Assembly (NCBI GenBank): GCA_965199105.1
Contig: CBDAQO010000002.1
Location: 2,480,001 to 2,544,000 of the forward strand
DNA length: 64,000 nt
Reading direction: 5' to 3'
From: LMUY01 sp965199105
GTDB taxonomy: Bacteria; Pseudomonadota; Alphaproteobacteria; Acetobacterales; Acetobacteraceae
Part shown: piece after piece, positions 1 through 7,755 of the stretch
How the letters are laid out: each line of letters begins with the position of its first letter
Position numbering within the stretch: position 1 is the stretch's first letter
The notes under the pieces: model-generated
Databases searched by the model: none
The model's input: the letters and a program-made list of their open reading frames with translations, nothing else
Told to the model about the DNA's origin: nothing
Position numbers and translations under genes: made by a program

Positions 1-678
1 GCCATCGCGCGACGCTTGGCGGCGGCCGGCCGCGCGCTGCATCTGGTGGGGCGCGACGCTGATCGGCTGCAGGCGCTCGCCGCCGAGTTCGGCGCCACCC
101 ACGCCACCGCCGACGCGATGGACACCGCCGCCCTGCAGGACGCCGTGCGACAGGCCGGGCCGCGCATCGCCGGGCTGGCCTATTGCGCCGGCTCCATCGT
201 AATGACGCCGCTCAAGCGCGCCACCGAGGCAGCCTTCCTCGACGCCTTCCGGCTCAACGCGCTGGGCGCCGCCATGGCCGTGGCGGCAGCGGGCGAGGGC
301 CTGGCCGCGGTGCCGGGCAGCTCGGTGGTGTTGTTCAGCACCGTGGCCGTGCGCGCCGGCTTCACCAACCATACCGTGATCGCTGCCGCCAAGGGCGCGG
401 TCGAAGGTCTGGTCGTCGCGATGGCGGCGGAGCTGGCGCCCAATACGCGGGTAAACGCGATCGCTCCCAGCCTGACCCGCTCCGGTATCGCCGCCGGCAT
501 GACGGACAATCCCGCCATGGCCAAGGCCATCGCCGCCCAGCACCCGTTGCCACGGCTGGGCGAGGGGGACGACGCCGGCGCCCTGGCCGCCTTCCTGCTC
601 TCGCCCGACGCGGGATGGATCACCGGCCAGGTCTTCGCGGTCGACGGTGGCCGCTCCACCGTGCGCACTCGGGGCTGA
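1..678 (+). CDS. SDR family oxidoreductase lacking the catalytic Tyr (5' partial)
   Basis: The frame is open from base 1, so the start and the glycine-rich nucleotide motif lie outside the window; the TTG at 16 is only an internal codon. The visible part is a Rossmann-type short-chain dehydrogenase with a YCAG segment (NNAG equivalent), a conserved Ser strand (VLFSTVAV) and a C-terminal GQVFAVDGG motif typical of FabG-like proteins. At the active-site helix it reads IAAAK where the family has YxxxK, so the Tyr is replaced while the Lys stays. The photolyase starts 3 bases after its stop, so the two are probably co-transcribed. The substrate is unknown, and the missing Tyr makes ordinary dehydrogenase activity doubtful. 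Confidence 0.85.
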   Translation, partial: AIARRLAAAGRALHLVGRDADRLQALAAEFGATHATADAMDTAALQDAVRQAGPRIAGLAYCAGSIVMTPLKRATEAAFLDAFRLNALGAAMAVAAAGEGLAAVPGSSVVLFSTVAVRAGFTNHTVIAAAKGAVEGLVVAMAAELAPNTRVNAIAPSLTRSGIAAGMTDNPAMAKAIAAQHPLPRLGEGDDAGALAAFLLSPDAGWITGQVFAVDGGRSTVRTRG

Positions 679-681
679 CGC

Positions 682-2223
682 ATGCCGGGCACGCTCCGCG
701 TCGTGCTGGGAGACCAGTGCAGCGCCCAGCTCTCCTCGCTGGCCGACCTCGACCCGGCGGCTGACACGGTGCTGATGGCGGAAGTACAGGGCGAGTGTAC
801 CTATGTACTGCACCACCAGAAGAAGATCGTGCTGGTGCTCTCCGCCATGCGCCATTTCGCCCGCGCCCTGAGCGCCCGCGGCGTGCGCGTGGAGTATGTG
901 ACGCTGGACGACCCGGCCAACACCCACTCCCTGCGCGGCGAGGTGGTGCGCGCCGCCCAGCGCCTGCGCCCCGACCAGGTGGTGGTGACGGAGTGCGGCG
1001 AGTGGCGCCTGGCGCAGGACATCGCCGGCTGGCAGGACGCGACCGGGCTGCCGGTCGATATCCGTGACGACTCCCGTTTCTTGTGCAAAATCCGAGAGTT
1101 CCGCGCCTGGGCTCATGGCAAGCGCTCGCTGCGGATGGAGTTCTTCTACCGCGAGATGCGCCGGCGTTACGGCCTGCTGATGGAGGCGGAGCAGCCCTTG
1201 GAAGGCCGCTGGAACTTCGACGCCGAGAACCGCAAGCGCCTGCCGCACGGCATCACCGTGCCGGACCCGCCGCACTTCCAGCCGGACGGCATCACCCAGG
1301 ACGTCATCCGCCTGGTCCGCGAGCGCTTCGGCCATCATTTCGGCACCTGCGACGGCTTCAACCTGCCCGTCACCGCCGCCGACGCCACCGCGGCGCTGGC
1401 CGACTTCGTGCAAAACCGGCTGCCGCAATTCGGTGACTGGCAGGACGCGATGAAGACCGGCGCGCCGACGCTGTTCCACGCGCTGATTTCCACTGCCATG
1501 AACGTGGGCCTGCTCGAGCCGCTCGCCGTGTGCCAAGCCGCCGAGGCCGCCTTCCGCGCCGGTCGCATCCCGCTCAACGCCACCGAGGGGTTCATCCGCC
1601 AGGTGCTCGGCTGGCGCGAGTTCGTCCGCGGCATCTACTGGCTGAAGATGCCGGACTACGCCGGGCTGAACGCGCTGGCCGCTACCCGCAAGCTGCCGTG
1701 GTTCTACTGGGACGCCAACACCCGGATGAACTGCATGCACCACGCCATCACCGACACCCGCGCCCATGCCTACGCGCACCACATCCAGCGCCTGATGGTC
1801 ACCGGCAACTTCGCCCTGCTCGCCGGGCTGGACCCGGTGGCGGTGGATGAATGGTACCTGGTGGTCTACGCCGACGCCTATGAGTGGGTGGAGATGCCCA
1901 ACACCCGCGGCATGGCGCTGTTCGCCGACGGGGGGGTGGTGGGCTCCAAACCCTACGCTGCATCAGGCGCTTACATCAACAAGATGAGCGACTACTGCAA
2001 GCAGTGCCACTACGACGTGAAGGATGCCACCGGTGAGCGTGGCTGCCCGTTCAACGCGCTCTACTGGGACTTCATGGCCCGCCACGCCACACGCTTTGCC
2101 GGCAACCAGCGCATGGCGATGCCGCTGCGCACGCTGGCCAAGATGGACCCGGCCCGGGTGGAGCGCCTGCGCAGCCGCGCCGCCGGTTTCCTCGCCGCGA
2201 TGGACGCCGGCGAGGTGGTGTAA
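682..2223 (+). CDS. FeS-type cryptochrome/photolyase (PhrB/CryPro family)
   Basis: 513 aa, the usual length of the prokaryotic iron-sulfur photolyase branch (family knowledge: Agrobacterium PhrB, Rhodobacter CryB), which repairs (6-4) photoproducts in DNA or senses light. The N-terminal alpha/beta domain opens RVVLGDQCS and is followed by the helical FAD domain. The C-terminal region carries clustered cysteines (CKQCHYDV, GCPFNALYWDF) that fit three of the four 4Fe-4S ligands, and NCMHH lies upstream. The ATG sits 3 bases after the SDR stop. The stop is 3 bases from the stop of the convergent cupin gene, so no independent terminator fits between them. Confidence 0.92.
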   Translation: MPGTLRVVLGDQCSAQLSSLADLDPAADTVLMAEVQGECTYVLHHQKKIVLVLSAMRHFARALSARGVRVEYVTLDDPANTHSLRGEVVRAAQRLRPDQVVVTECGEWRLAQDIAGWQDATGLPVDIRDDSRFLCKIREFRAWAHGKRSLRMEFFYREMRRRYGLLMEAEQPLEGRWNFDAENRKRLPHGITVPDPPHFQPDGITQDVIRLVRERFGHHFGTCDGFNLPVTAADATAALADFVQNRLPQFGDWQDAMKTGAPTLFHALISTAMNVGLLEPLAVCQAAEAAFRAGRIPLNATEGFIRQVLGWREFVRGIYWLKMPDYAGLNALAATRKLPWFYWDANTRMNCMHHAITDTRAHAYAHHIQRLMVTGNFALLAGLDPVAVDEWYLVVYADAYEWVEMPNTRGMALFADGGVVGSKPYAASGAYINKMSDYCKQCHYDVKDATGERGCPFNALYWDFMARHATRFAGNQRMAMPLRTLAKMDPARVERLRSRAAGFLAAMDAGEVV

Positions 2224-2226
2224 CGC

Positions 2227-3126
2227 CTAGCCGGCCAGCCCCGCTCGCGCCCGTGCCACCGCCCGCTGCGCCTTGGCCACCACCACCATGGTGCGCCCCT
2301 TTGCCCGGTCCAGCGCCGGCCGAGCGCCCGGGGCCGATGGCGTGAGGCCGGCCTGGCGCAAATAGTGGTTGAACCCGCGCGCCCGGCTGCGCAGCCGGCT
2401 TTCCCGCGTTTCAAACACCATCGTATAGGACACCGACCGGCTCGCCACGGTCTGCACCCAGTGCGGCGCGCTGTGCGGCTGGTGGAAGCCGAGGCCGGGC
2501 TTGAGGTGGAACACGTGCTCCTTCGCCGGGTCCCGCCCAGCGAGCGCCACCTGGCCTATGTCCACCTTGGCGCGGCGGAAGAACGGCTCCTTCTCGGCCT
2601 CGCTCAGCGCATCCGGCTCGTACAAATGGTAGGTCTTCTCGCCCTCCACCTGGGAGAAGAAGTTGCTCTCCGGGTCGAAGTGGAACGGCGTGGTGGACGC
2701 GGCGGAGGTGATCAGGATGCCGCCTTCCAGCCGCACCAGGTTCTCCCGCCGCACCCCGATGCCGGTGGCGGCCACCTCCTCGAACATCTGGTCGAGCAGC
2801 GCGCGAAACCCGGTGTCAAACCATTCCGGGCGCTTGAGCAGCAATCGCGTGGGCGCGACGTCCACCCGGGCCATCGCCTCGGCCGCGGTGGTCTCGACCG
2901 TCGGCACGGCGTAGAACGGCGTGCCGGGTGCTGCCGCGCTGCCGGCCACAAAGTAGTCCCCACGCTGCCCCGCGTAGCTCGCCGCCAACCGCTCCAACGC
3001 GGCGCGGGCGAACTGCGGCATGCGGTGCAGCTCGTGGGTGAACGCCACCGGCACACGGTCGAACGATGCTTGCAGCGCCTCCGCCGGGAGGTGCAGGGTC
3101 TGGCCACTGACATTGGTGGACGCCAT
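2227..3126 (-). CDS. JmjC-like cupin protein, possible Fe(II)/2-oxoglutarate oxygenase
   Basis: 299 aa from the ATG at 3126, chosen because a GAGGG ribosome site lies 7 bases upstream; the open frame continues to 3237 but without family-like sequence. The centre has the cupin_8/JmjC iron signature: FHFDP (H149, D151) on one strand, a Lys-containing EGEKTYHLY segment next, and a distal FHQPHSAPHW (H215/H218/H222). This layout fits a bacterial JmjC-fold hydroxylase. The C-terminus is basic, Arg/Ala-rich and likely helical. It converges on the photolyase and diverges from the aminotransferase. The substrate cannot be told from sequence; a purely structural cupin is the alternative. Confidence 0.75.
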   Translation of the reverse strand: MASTNVSGQTLHLPAEALQASFDRVPVAFTHELHRMPQFARAALERLAASYAGQRGDYFVAGSAAAPGTPFYAVPTVETTAAEAMARVDVAPTRLLLKRPEWFDTGFRALLDQMFEEVAATGIGVRRENLVRLEGGILITSAASTTPFHFDPESNFFSQVEGEKTYHLYEPDALSEAEKEPFFRRAKVDIGQVALAGRDPAKEHVFHLKPGLGFHQPHSAPHWVQTVASRSVSYTMVFETRESRLRSRARGFNHYLRQAGLTPSAPGARPALDRAKGRTMVVVAKAQRAVARARAGLAG

Positions 3127-3238
3127 CGAGCACCCTCGCGCTGTATCGGATCGCGAGACCAACCTATAGGAAAAACACGTTGCACGCAAGCGTATCCTCC
3201 TCTCACTCGCGCATGACGCGAGTGGCTGGGCCGGCACG

Positions 3239-4108
3239 ATGAGCCGTATTGCCTACGTCAACGGCCGCTACGTGCCGCAATCCGAGGCCAACGTGAACGT
3301 GGAGGACCGCGGCTACCAGTTCGCCGACGGGGTCTACGAGGTGCTCTATTGGGCCCAAGGCCGCTTCCTGGACCAGGGCCTCCATATGGACCGGCTCGCG
3401 CGGTCGCTCGCCGAACTGGCCATCACCCCGCCGATGGGCCGCGCCGCCCTCCTGCACGTGCTGCGCGAGGTGACCCGGCGCAACCGCCTCGCCACCGGGC
3501 TCGTCTACATGCAGGTCACCCGCGGCGTCGCTCGGCGGGACCACGCCTTTCCCAGCCTCGCCACCCCGCCCGCCTTGGTTGTCACCTGCCGCCGCACCCC
3601 GCGCTTCCCCACCGACCCGGACGCTTGGGCCGGCACCGCCATCACCGTGGCGGACGAGCGCTGGGCGCGGTGCGACATCAAGTCGGTTTCGCTGCTGCCC
3701 AACGTGCTGGCCAAGCAGGCCGCGCGCGCCGCTGGCGCGACCGAGGCGATCATGATCGGCCGTGATGGCATGGTCACCGAGGGATCCTCCACCACCGTCT
3801 GGATGGTCGACCAAGCCGGCGTGCTGCGCACCCGCGCGCTTAGCCACGCCATCTTGCCGGGCTGCACGCGCGGCTCGCTGCTCGGCCAGCTCGCCCCACT
3901 CGCGATCGCCGCGGAGGAGCGGGCGTTCAGCGCGGCCGAGTTGCGCCAGGCCCAGGAGGTGTTCATCACCAGCGCCACCTCGTTCGTGAAGCCGATCACC
4001 CGGCTCGACGGCGCCCCGATCGGCGACGGCCAAGTCGGCCCCGTGACGCGCCAGCTCTTTCATTTGTTTGCCCAGCATGCCCGTGGCGGCGTGAACACAC
4101 ATACGTAA
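3239..4108 (+). CDS. Class IV aminotransferase, probably D-amino acid aminotransferase
   Basis: 289 aa PLP enzyme of fold type IV (D-alanine aminotransferase / branched-chain aminotransferase / ADC lyase group). The N-terminus YVNGRYVPQSEANVNVEDRG and the FADGVYEVL stretch are characteristic of DAAT. The PLP lysine is in the DIKSVSLLPNVLAKQAA segment, and the cofactor-binding region TEGSSTTVWMV follows. DAAT makes D-glutamate or D-alanine for peptidoglycan. The ATG is 113 bases from the divergent cupin start. The next gene on this strand is hfq, separated by a hairpin at 4175-4198. ADC lyase is the main alternative, less likely without pabB nearby. Confidence 0.88.
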   Translation: MSRIAYVNGRYVPQSEANVNVEDRGYQFADGVYEVLYWAQGRFLDQGLHMDRLARSLAELAITPPMGRAALLHVLREVTRRNRLATGLVYMQVTRGVARRDHAFPSLATPPALVVTCRRTPRFPTDPDAWAGTAITVADERWARCDIKSVSLLPNVLAKQAARAAGATEAIMIGRDGMVTEGSSTTVWMVDQAGVLRTRALSHAILPGCTRGSLLGQLAPLAIAAEERAFSAAELRQAQEVFITSATSFVKPITRLDGAPIGDGQVGPVTRQLFHLFAQHARGGVNTHT

Positions 4109-4174
4109 CGTTCGCAACTGCGAGAGGAATGTTGCTTTGCAGCACAGGCCTCCCCTGATAGGTTAAGCACGCGC

Positions 4175-4198
4175 AAACGGGACCTGTGTGCCCGTTTT
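4175..4198 (+). terminator. Hairpin with T-run upstream of hfq
   Basis: AAACGGG at 4175-4181 and CCCGTTT at 4191-4197 form a perfect 7-bp stem around a 9-base loop, followed by one more T. It lies 67 bases after the aminotransferase stop and about 50 bases before the hfq ATG. It may end the upstream transcript or sit in the hfq leader. Stem composition and position are seen; function is inferred. Confidence 0.45.
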
Positions 4199-4250
4199 GG
4201 TGTCAAAAAAGCCGGGGTTTGACGAGCAACAACAACAAAGGAAGTGGCTC

Positions 4251-4553
4251 ATGGCCAGCGAAAAGTCGCAGAACGTGCAGGATGTCTTCCTCAACCACGT
4301 TCGCAAAAGCAAAGCGCCCGTGACCGTGTTCCTGGTGAACGGCGTCAAGCTGCAGGGCATCATCACCTGGTTCGACAACTTTTCCGTATTGCTGCGGCGA
4401 GACGGGCATACCCAGCTCGTCTACAAGCACGCGATCAGCACCGTGATGCCGGGTGCTCCGATCCAATTGTTCGATGCGGCCAAGGCGGAAGCCACCGCGT
4501 CCGGCCCGGCCAGTGCGCCGATGCGGGAGATGGTGACTGACGGACTCCTCTAA
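4251..4553 (+). CDS. hfq: RNA chaperone Hfq
   Basis: 100 aa Sm-like protein that forms a hexameric ring and pairs small RNAs with mRNAs. The Sm1 region (NVQDVFLNHVRKSKAPVTVF) and Sm2 motif (YKHAISTVMP) match Hfq closely. A short acidic/alanine tail follows, longer than in the smallest alphaproteobacterial Hfqs. The ATG at 4251 is preceded by AAAGGAAG, a good ribosome site; the GTG at 4188 in the same frame adds non-homologous residues. hflX follows directly, as in many proteobacteria, and its reading frame probably begins inside the hfq 3' end. Confidence 0.97.
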   Translation: MASEKSQNVQDVFLNHVRKSKAPVTVFLVNGVKLQGIITWFDNFSVLLRRDGHTQLVYKHAISTVMPGAPIQLFDAAKAEATASGPASAPMREMVTDGLL

Positions 4554-5826
4554 TACTGCGGCGGCCCCAACCCGGGCCGCCGTCATCCTTCCCTGGGAAC
4601 GGCCGGACCGGTCGGACGCCTCGCGCGCTGCCGAAGCCCGCCTCGCCGAAGCAGTGGGCCTGGCGCAATCCATAGGGTTGGACGTGACGCACACCGCCAT
4701 CCTGCCGCTGCGCACCCGGCGCTCTTCTTCGCTGCTTGGGGAGGGCCAGGTCAGCGCCCAGCATGAGGCCCTCACCGCGGCTGAAGTGGCGGTCGCGGTG
4801 GTGGACGCCTCGCTGTCCCCGGTGCAGCAGCGCAACCTGGAGCGGGAGTGGGGCTGCAAGGTAATCGACCGCACCGGCCTCATCCTGGATATTTTCGGCG
4901 AGCGCGCCCGCACCCGGGAAGGCTCGCTGCAGGTTGAACTCGCCCATTTGGACTACCAGCGCAGCCGCCTGGTCCGGTCCTGGACCCACCTTGAGCGGCA
5001 GCGCGGCGGCTTCGGCTTCCTTGGCGGCCCGGGTGAGACGCAGATCGAGGCCGACCGCCGGCTCATCACCGACCGCATCGTGCGCCTCAAGAAGGAGCTG
5101 GAGCAGGTCCGCCGAACCCGCGGGTTGCACCGGGCCGCGCGCACCCGCACGCCGCTGCCGGTGGTGGCGCTGGTCGGCTACACCAACGCCGGCAAATCCA
5201 CCCTGTTCAACACCCTCACAGGCGCCACCGTGCATGCCGAGGACCAGCTTTTCGCCACGCTCGACCCGACCATGCGCGGCCTGGCCTTGCCGAATGGACG
5301 CCGGGTCATCCTGTCCGACACGGTGGGCTTCATCAGCGAGCTGCCGACCGAGCTGGTCGCCGCCTTCCGCGCTACGCTGGAGGAGGTCGCCGCCGCCGAC
5401 GTGATCCTCCACGTGCGCGACGCCGCCCACCCCGATACCCTGGCGCAGCGCGCCGACGTGCTGGCCGTGCTCGACGGGCTCGAGCAGGAGGGCACGCTTG
5501 ACCCGGGTTGGCCCAGCCGCACCATCGAAGTGCTGAACAAGGCGGACTTGTTGGGCGGCATCGACAAGCTTGGCGTCAAGGCCGACGCGGTGGCTATCTC
5601 GGCGATCACCGGCGAAGGCCTGCCCGCGCTGCGCAGCGCCATCGAGACCCGCATGGCCTTGGGCATGGAGCAGGCCGACTACGACATCGCTCCCGCCGAT
5701 GGCGCCCGCATCGCCTGGCTCTACCAGCACGGCGAGGTGCTGGCCCGGCAAGACGACGACGAGGCGATCCATCTGCGCGTCCGCCTGCTGCCGGCCGACC
5801 GCGCTCGCTTCGAGCACCTGCCATAG
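4537..5826 (+). CDS. hflX: Ribosome-associated GTPase HflX
   Basis: GTPase that splits or rescues stalled ribosomes. It has the HflX N-domain (GEGQV, VVDASLSPVQQRNLER, DRTGLILDIF), the glycine-rich FLGGPGETQIEADRR linker, and the G domain with GYTNAGKST (G1), DTVGF (G3) and NKAD (G4). The C-terminal extension is short. Family-like sequence (RAAVILPWER, about 4570) lies upstream of the first GTG at 4654. The only plausible earlier in-frame start is a CTG at 4537, which overlaps hfq and has GGGAG 6 bases upstream, so I use it with caution. The GTG at 4654 would give 390 aa. The inositol-phosphatase gene follows with almost no gap. Confidence 0.93.
   Translation: MTDSSNTAAAPTRAAVILPWERPDRSDASRAAEARLAEAVGLAQSIGLDVTHTAILPLRTRRSSSLLGEGQVSAQHEALTAAEVAVAVVDASLSPVQQRNLEREWGCKVIDRTGLILDIFGERARTREGSLQVELAHLDYQRSRLVRSWTHLERQRGGFGFLGGPGETQIEADRRLITDRIVRLKKELEQVRRTRGLHRAARTRTPLPVVALVGYTNAGKSTLFNTLTGATVHAEDQLFATLDPTMRGLALPNGRRVILSDTVGFISELPTELVAAFRATLEEVAAADVILHVRDAAHPDTLAQRADVLAVLDGLEQEGTLDPGWPSRTIEVLNKADLLGGIDKLGVKADAVAISAITGEGLPALRSAIETRMALGMEQADYDIAPADGARIAWLYQHGEVLARQDDDEAIHLRVRLLPADRARFEHLP
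4559..4582 (+). promoter_or_regulatory. Strong GC hairpin at the hfq-hflX junction
   Basis: CGGCGGCCC at 4559-4567 pairs perfectly with GGGCCGCCG at 4574-4582 around a 6-base loop, five bases after the hfq stop. There is no U-run, so it is more likely an mRNA-stability or attenuation element than a simple terminator. If hflX starts at 4537, the hairpin is inside its 5' coding sequence. Confidence 0.5.
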
Positions 5827-5864
5827 CCGCCGCGCCGCCCATTCCGGAGCCGGCCTGGCAGGAG

Positions 5865-6659
5865 GTGGTGCAACTTCTGCGTGCCGCCGCCCGCGCCGAG
5901 ATCATGCCGCGCTTCCGCAACCTGCGCCCGAGCATGATCCGGCAGAAATCGAGCCCGACCGACCTCGTGACCGAAGCCGACGAGGCTGCTGAAGCCGCCA
6001 TCACCACTGGACTGCAGCGGCTGTTTCCCGGCTGCCTGGTGGTGGGCGAGGAGGCCTGCGCCACCGACCCGGCCTTGCTGGGCCGCCTCGAGGGCGCCGA
6101 ACTCGCCTTCGTGCTGGACCCGATCGACGGCACCGGCAATTACTGCGCCGGCCTGCCCCTGTTCGGCGTCATGATCGCTGCCGTGGTGAACGGCACCGTG
6201 GTGGCCTCCGCCATCCACGACCCCGTGTGCGACGACGTGGCCATTGCCCTGCGCGGCGCCGGCGCCTGGACCCAGCGCCCCACCGGCGAGCGCACCAAGC
6301 TGCACGTGGCCGCTCCCGCGGCGACGCCGGCCATGAGCGGCTGCATCTCCTGGCGCTACTTGCCCGAGGCTCGCCGCGCCGCCACGGTCGCCAACATGGT
6401 GCGGCTGGCCCAGGTGTCGGACTATCGCTGCGCCGCGCACCAATACCGTATGCTCGCCGCAGGCCACCTGCATTTCCTGGTGTTCAACAAACTCATGCCT
6501 TGGGACCATCTGCCCGGCTGGCTGCTGCACCAGGAGGCCGGCGGCTTCTCCGCCCATTTCGACGGCCAGCCCTACCAGCCCTCGGACATAAGCGGCGGCC
6601 TGGTCTGCACCCCCGACCGGGCCGGGTTCGACGCCCTCACCGGCGTGCTGTTCGGCTGA
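5865..6659 (+). CDS. Inositol monophosphatase family protein
   Basis: About 264 aa from the GTG at 5865. It has the IMPase/FBPase-type Mg site: GEEA, then DPIDGTGNYCAG (DPxDGT) and the C-terminal PWDHLPGWLLHQEAGG (WDhaAG-like). Members hydrolyse inositol-1-phosphate, fructose-1,6-bisphosphate, histidinol phosphate or PAP; the exact substrate is unclear. The N-terminal helix (WQEVVQLLRAAARAEI) runs into the start, so the true start may be slightly upstream at a rare codon (ATT 5841 or ATA 5823). It follows hflX within about 40 bases and is probably co-transcribed with it. Confidence 0.85.
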   Translation: MVQLLRAAARAEIMPRFRNLRPSMIRQKSSPTDLVTEADEAAEAAITTGLQRLFPGCLVVGEEACATDPALLGRLEGAELAFVLDPIDGTGNYCAGLPLFGVMIAAVVNGTVVASAIHDPVCDDVAIALRGAGAWTQRPTGERTKLHVAAPAATPAMSGCISWRYLPEARRAATVANMVRLAQVSDYRCAAHQYRMLAAGHLHFLVFNKLMPWDHLPGWLLHQEAGGFSAHFDGQPYQPSDISGGLVCTPDRAGFDALTGVLFG

Positions 6660-6696
6660 GCTTGCCGCCGCGCGCCCGGCGCCACACCATGGGCGC

Positions 6697-7179
6697 ATGC
6701 TGGTCCGCCCCGCCGTCCCCGCCGACAACGACGCCATCTGGTCTGTCATCGGCCCGGTGATCCGCGCCGGCGACACCTACGCGCTGGACGCGGACATGAG
6801 CCGGGCCGATGCGCTGGCCTACTGGCTGGCGGCCGACAAGCAGACCTTCGTCGCCGAAGCGGAGGGCGCCATCCTCGGCAGCTACTACATCCGCGCCAAC
6901 CAGGCGGGCGGCGGCCGGCATGTCTGCAACTGCGGCTACGTCACCGCCGCTGCCGCCAGGGGTCGCGGCGTGGCCCGCACGATGGGCCAACATTCCATGG
7001 ACTACGCCCGTGCCCGCGGCTTTCGCGCCATGCAGTTCAACTTCGTGGTGAGCAGCAACACTGTGGCCGTGAGCCTCTGGCAGTCGCTCGGCTTTGACGT
7101 TATCGGTCGGCTTCCGCGGGCGTTCGACCATCCCGCACTCGGCATGGTTGACGCCCTGGTGATGTTCCAACGCTTGTAG
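6697..7179 (+). CDS. GNAT family N-acetyltransferase
   Basis: 160 aa single GNAT domain that transfers an acyl group from acetyl-CoA to an unknown amine. The acetyl-CoA pyrophosphate-binding motif is A-A-A-R-G-R-G-V-A (RGRGVA), preceded by the beta4 strand NCGYVTAA and followed by a conserved helix with NTVAVSLWQSLGF, the usual motif B. The N-terminus (MLVRPAVPADNDAIWSVI) is the canonical first strand and helix. It lies 37 bases after the inositol-phosphatase stop. Confidence 0.88.
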   Translation: MLVRPAVPADNDAIWSVIGPVIRAGDTYALDADMSRADALAYWLAADKQTFVAEAEGAILGSYYIRANQAGGGRHVCNCGYVTAAAARGRGVARTMGQHSMDYARARGFRAMQFNFVVSSNTVAVSLWQSLGFDVIGRLPRAFDHPALGMVDALVMFQRL

Positions 7180-7241
7180 CCAATGCTGTCTGCGACGATG
7201 CCAGCCCACCGCCCGCTCCCCCATCCGGCCAACACCGCGGC

Positions 7242-7755
7242 ATGAGCGGCTCGGACGAAGCCTGGCGACCGCGCGCCAATCCGTGGCTGATCGCCATCGT
7301 CGTCACCATGGCCGCGAGGATGCGGACTGGTTCGGCTCGCCGTTCATCCGCACGATGCGCTCGGCGCCGGCGTTGGCCTGGCCGGCACCGTGTTGTGGCT
7401 GCTGGTGGCCAAGCGCCCGGTGGTGAGCCTGTGGCCGTTCCGTGACCGCAACTTCGCCGTGGGCTCCGTCGTCGTGCTGGTGATGTTCTCGGTGCTCTAC
7501 GCTAGCGCGGTGCTGATCCCGCAACTGGCGCAAACCCGATACGGCTATACCGCCACCTGGGCCGGGCTGATCCTGTCGCCGGGCGGCTTCGTCATCCTGC
7601 CGCTGATCCCGCTACTGAACTCGCTGATGTCGCGCGTCGAGACGCGCTACGTCATCGCGTTCGGCTTCCTGTCGCTCGGCACCGCGCTGGCTTATGCCAC
7701 CCGGCTGACGCCCGACCTGTCGTTCTTCCACCTGGCCACGCTGCGGCTGACCAGG
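7242..7755 (+). pseudogene. Decayed EmrB/QacA-type (DHA2) MFS transporter
   Basis: Three pieces of one transporter are visible. The N-terminus (RPRANPWLIAIVVTMAA, about 7267-7315) joins directly to mid-protein sequence EDADWFGSPFIRTM in another frame (about 7316-7360). A further frame change leads into VGLAGTVLWLLVAKRPVV, FRDRNFAVGS and YGYTATWAGLILSP up to about 7750. In intact EmrB proteins the first two pieces are separated by roughly the first six membrane segments, so an internal deletion plus frameshift is implied. The 3' end is lost where the convergent SDR gene ends at 7756. No intact product is possible. Confidence 0.8.

Noticed and set aside
4435..5817. Long minus-strand open frames opposite hflX and many other genes
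   Set aside because: They are GC-rich shadow frames lacking recognisable motifs; the plus-strand genes carry clear family signatures.
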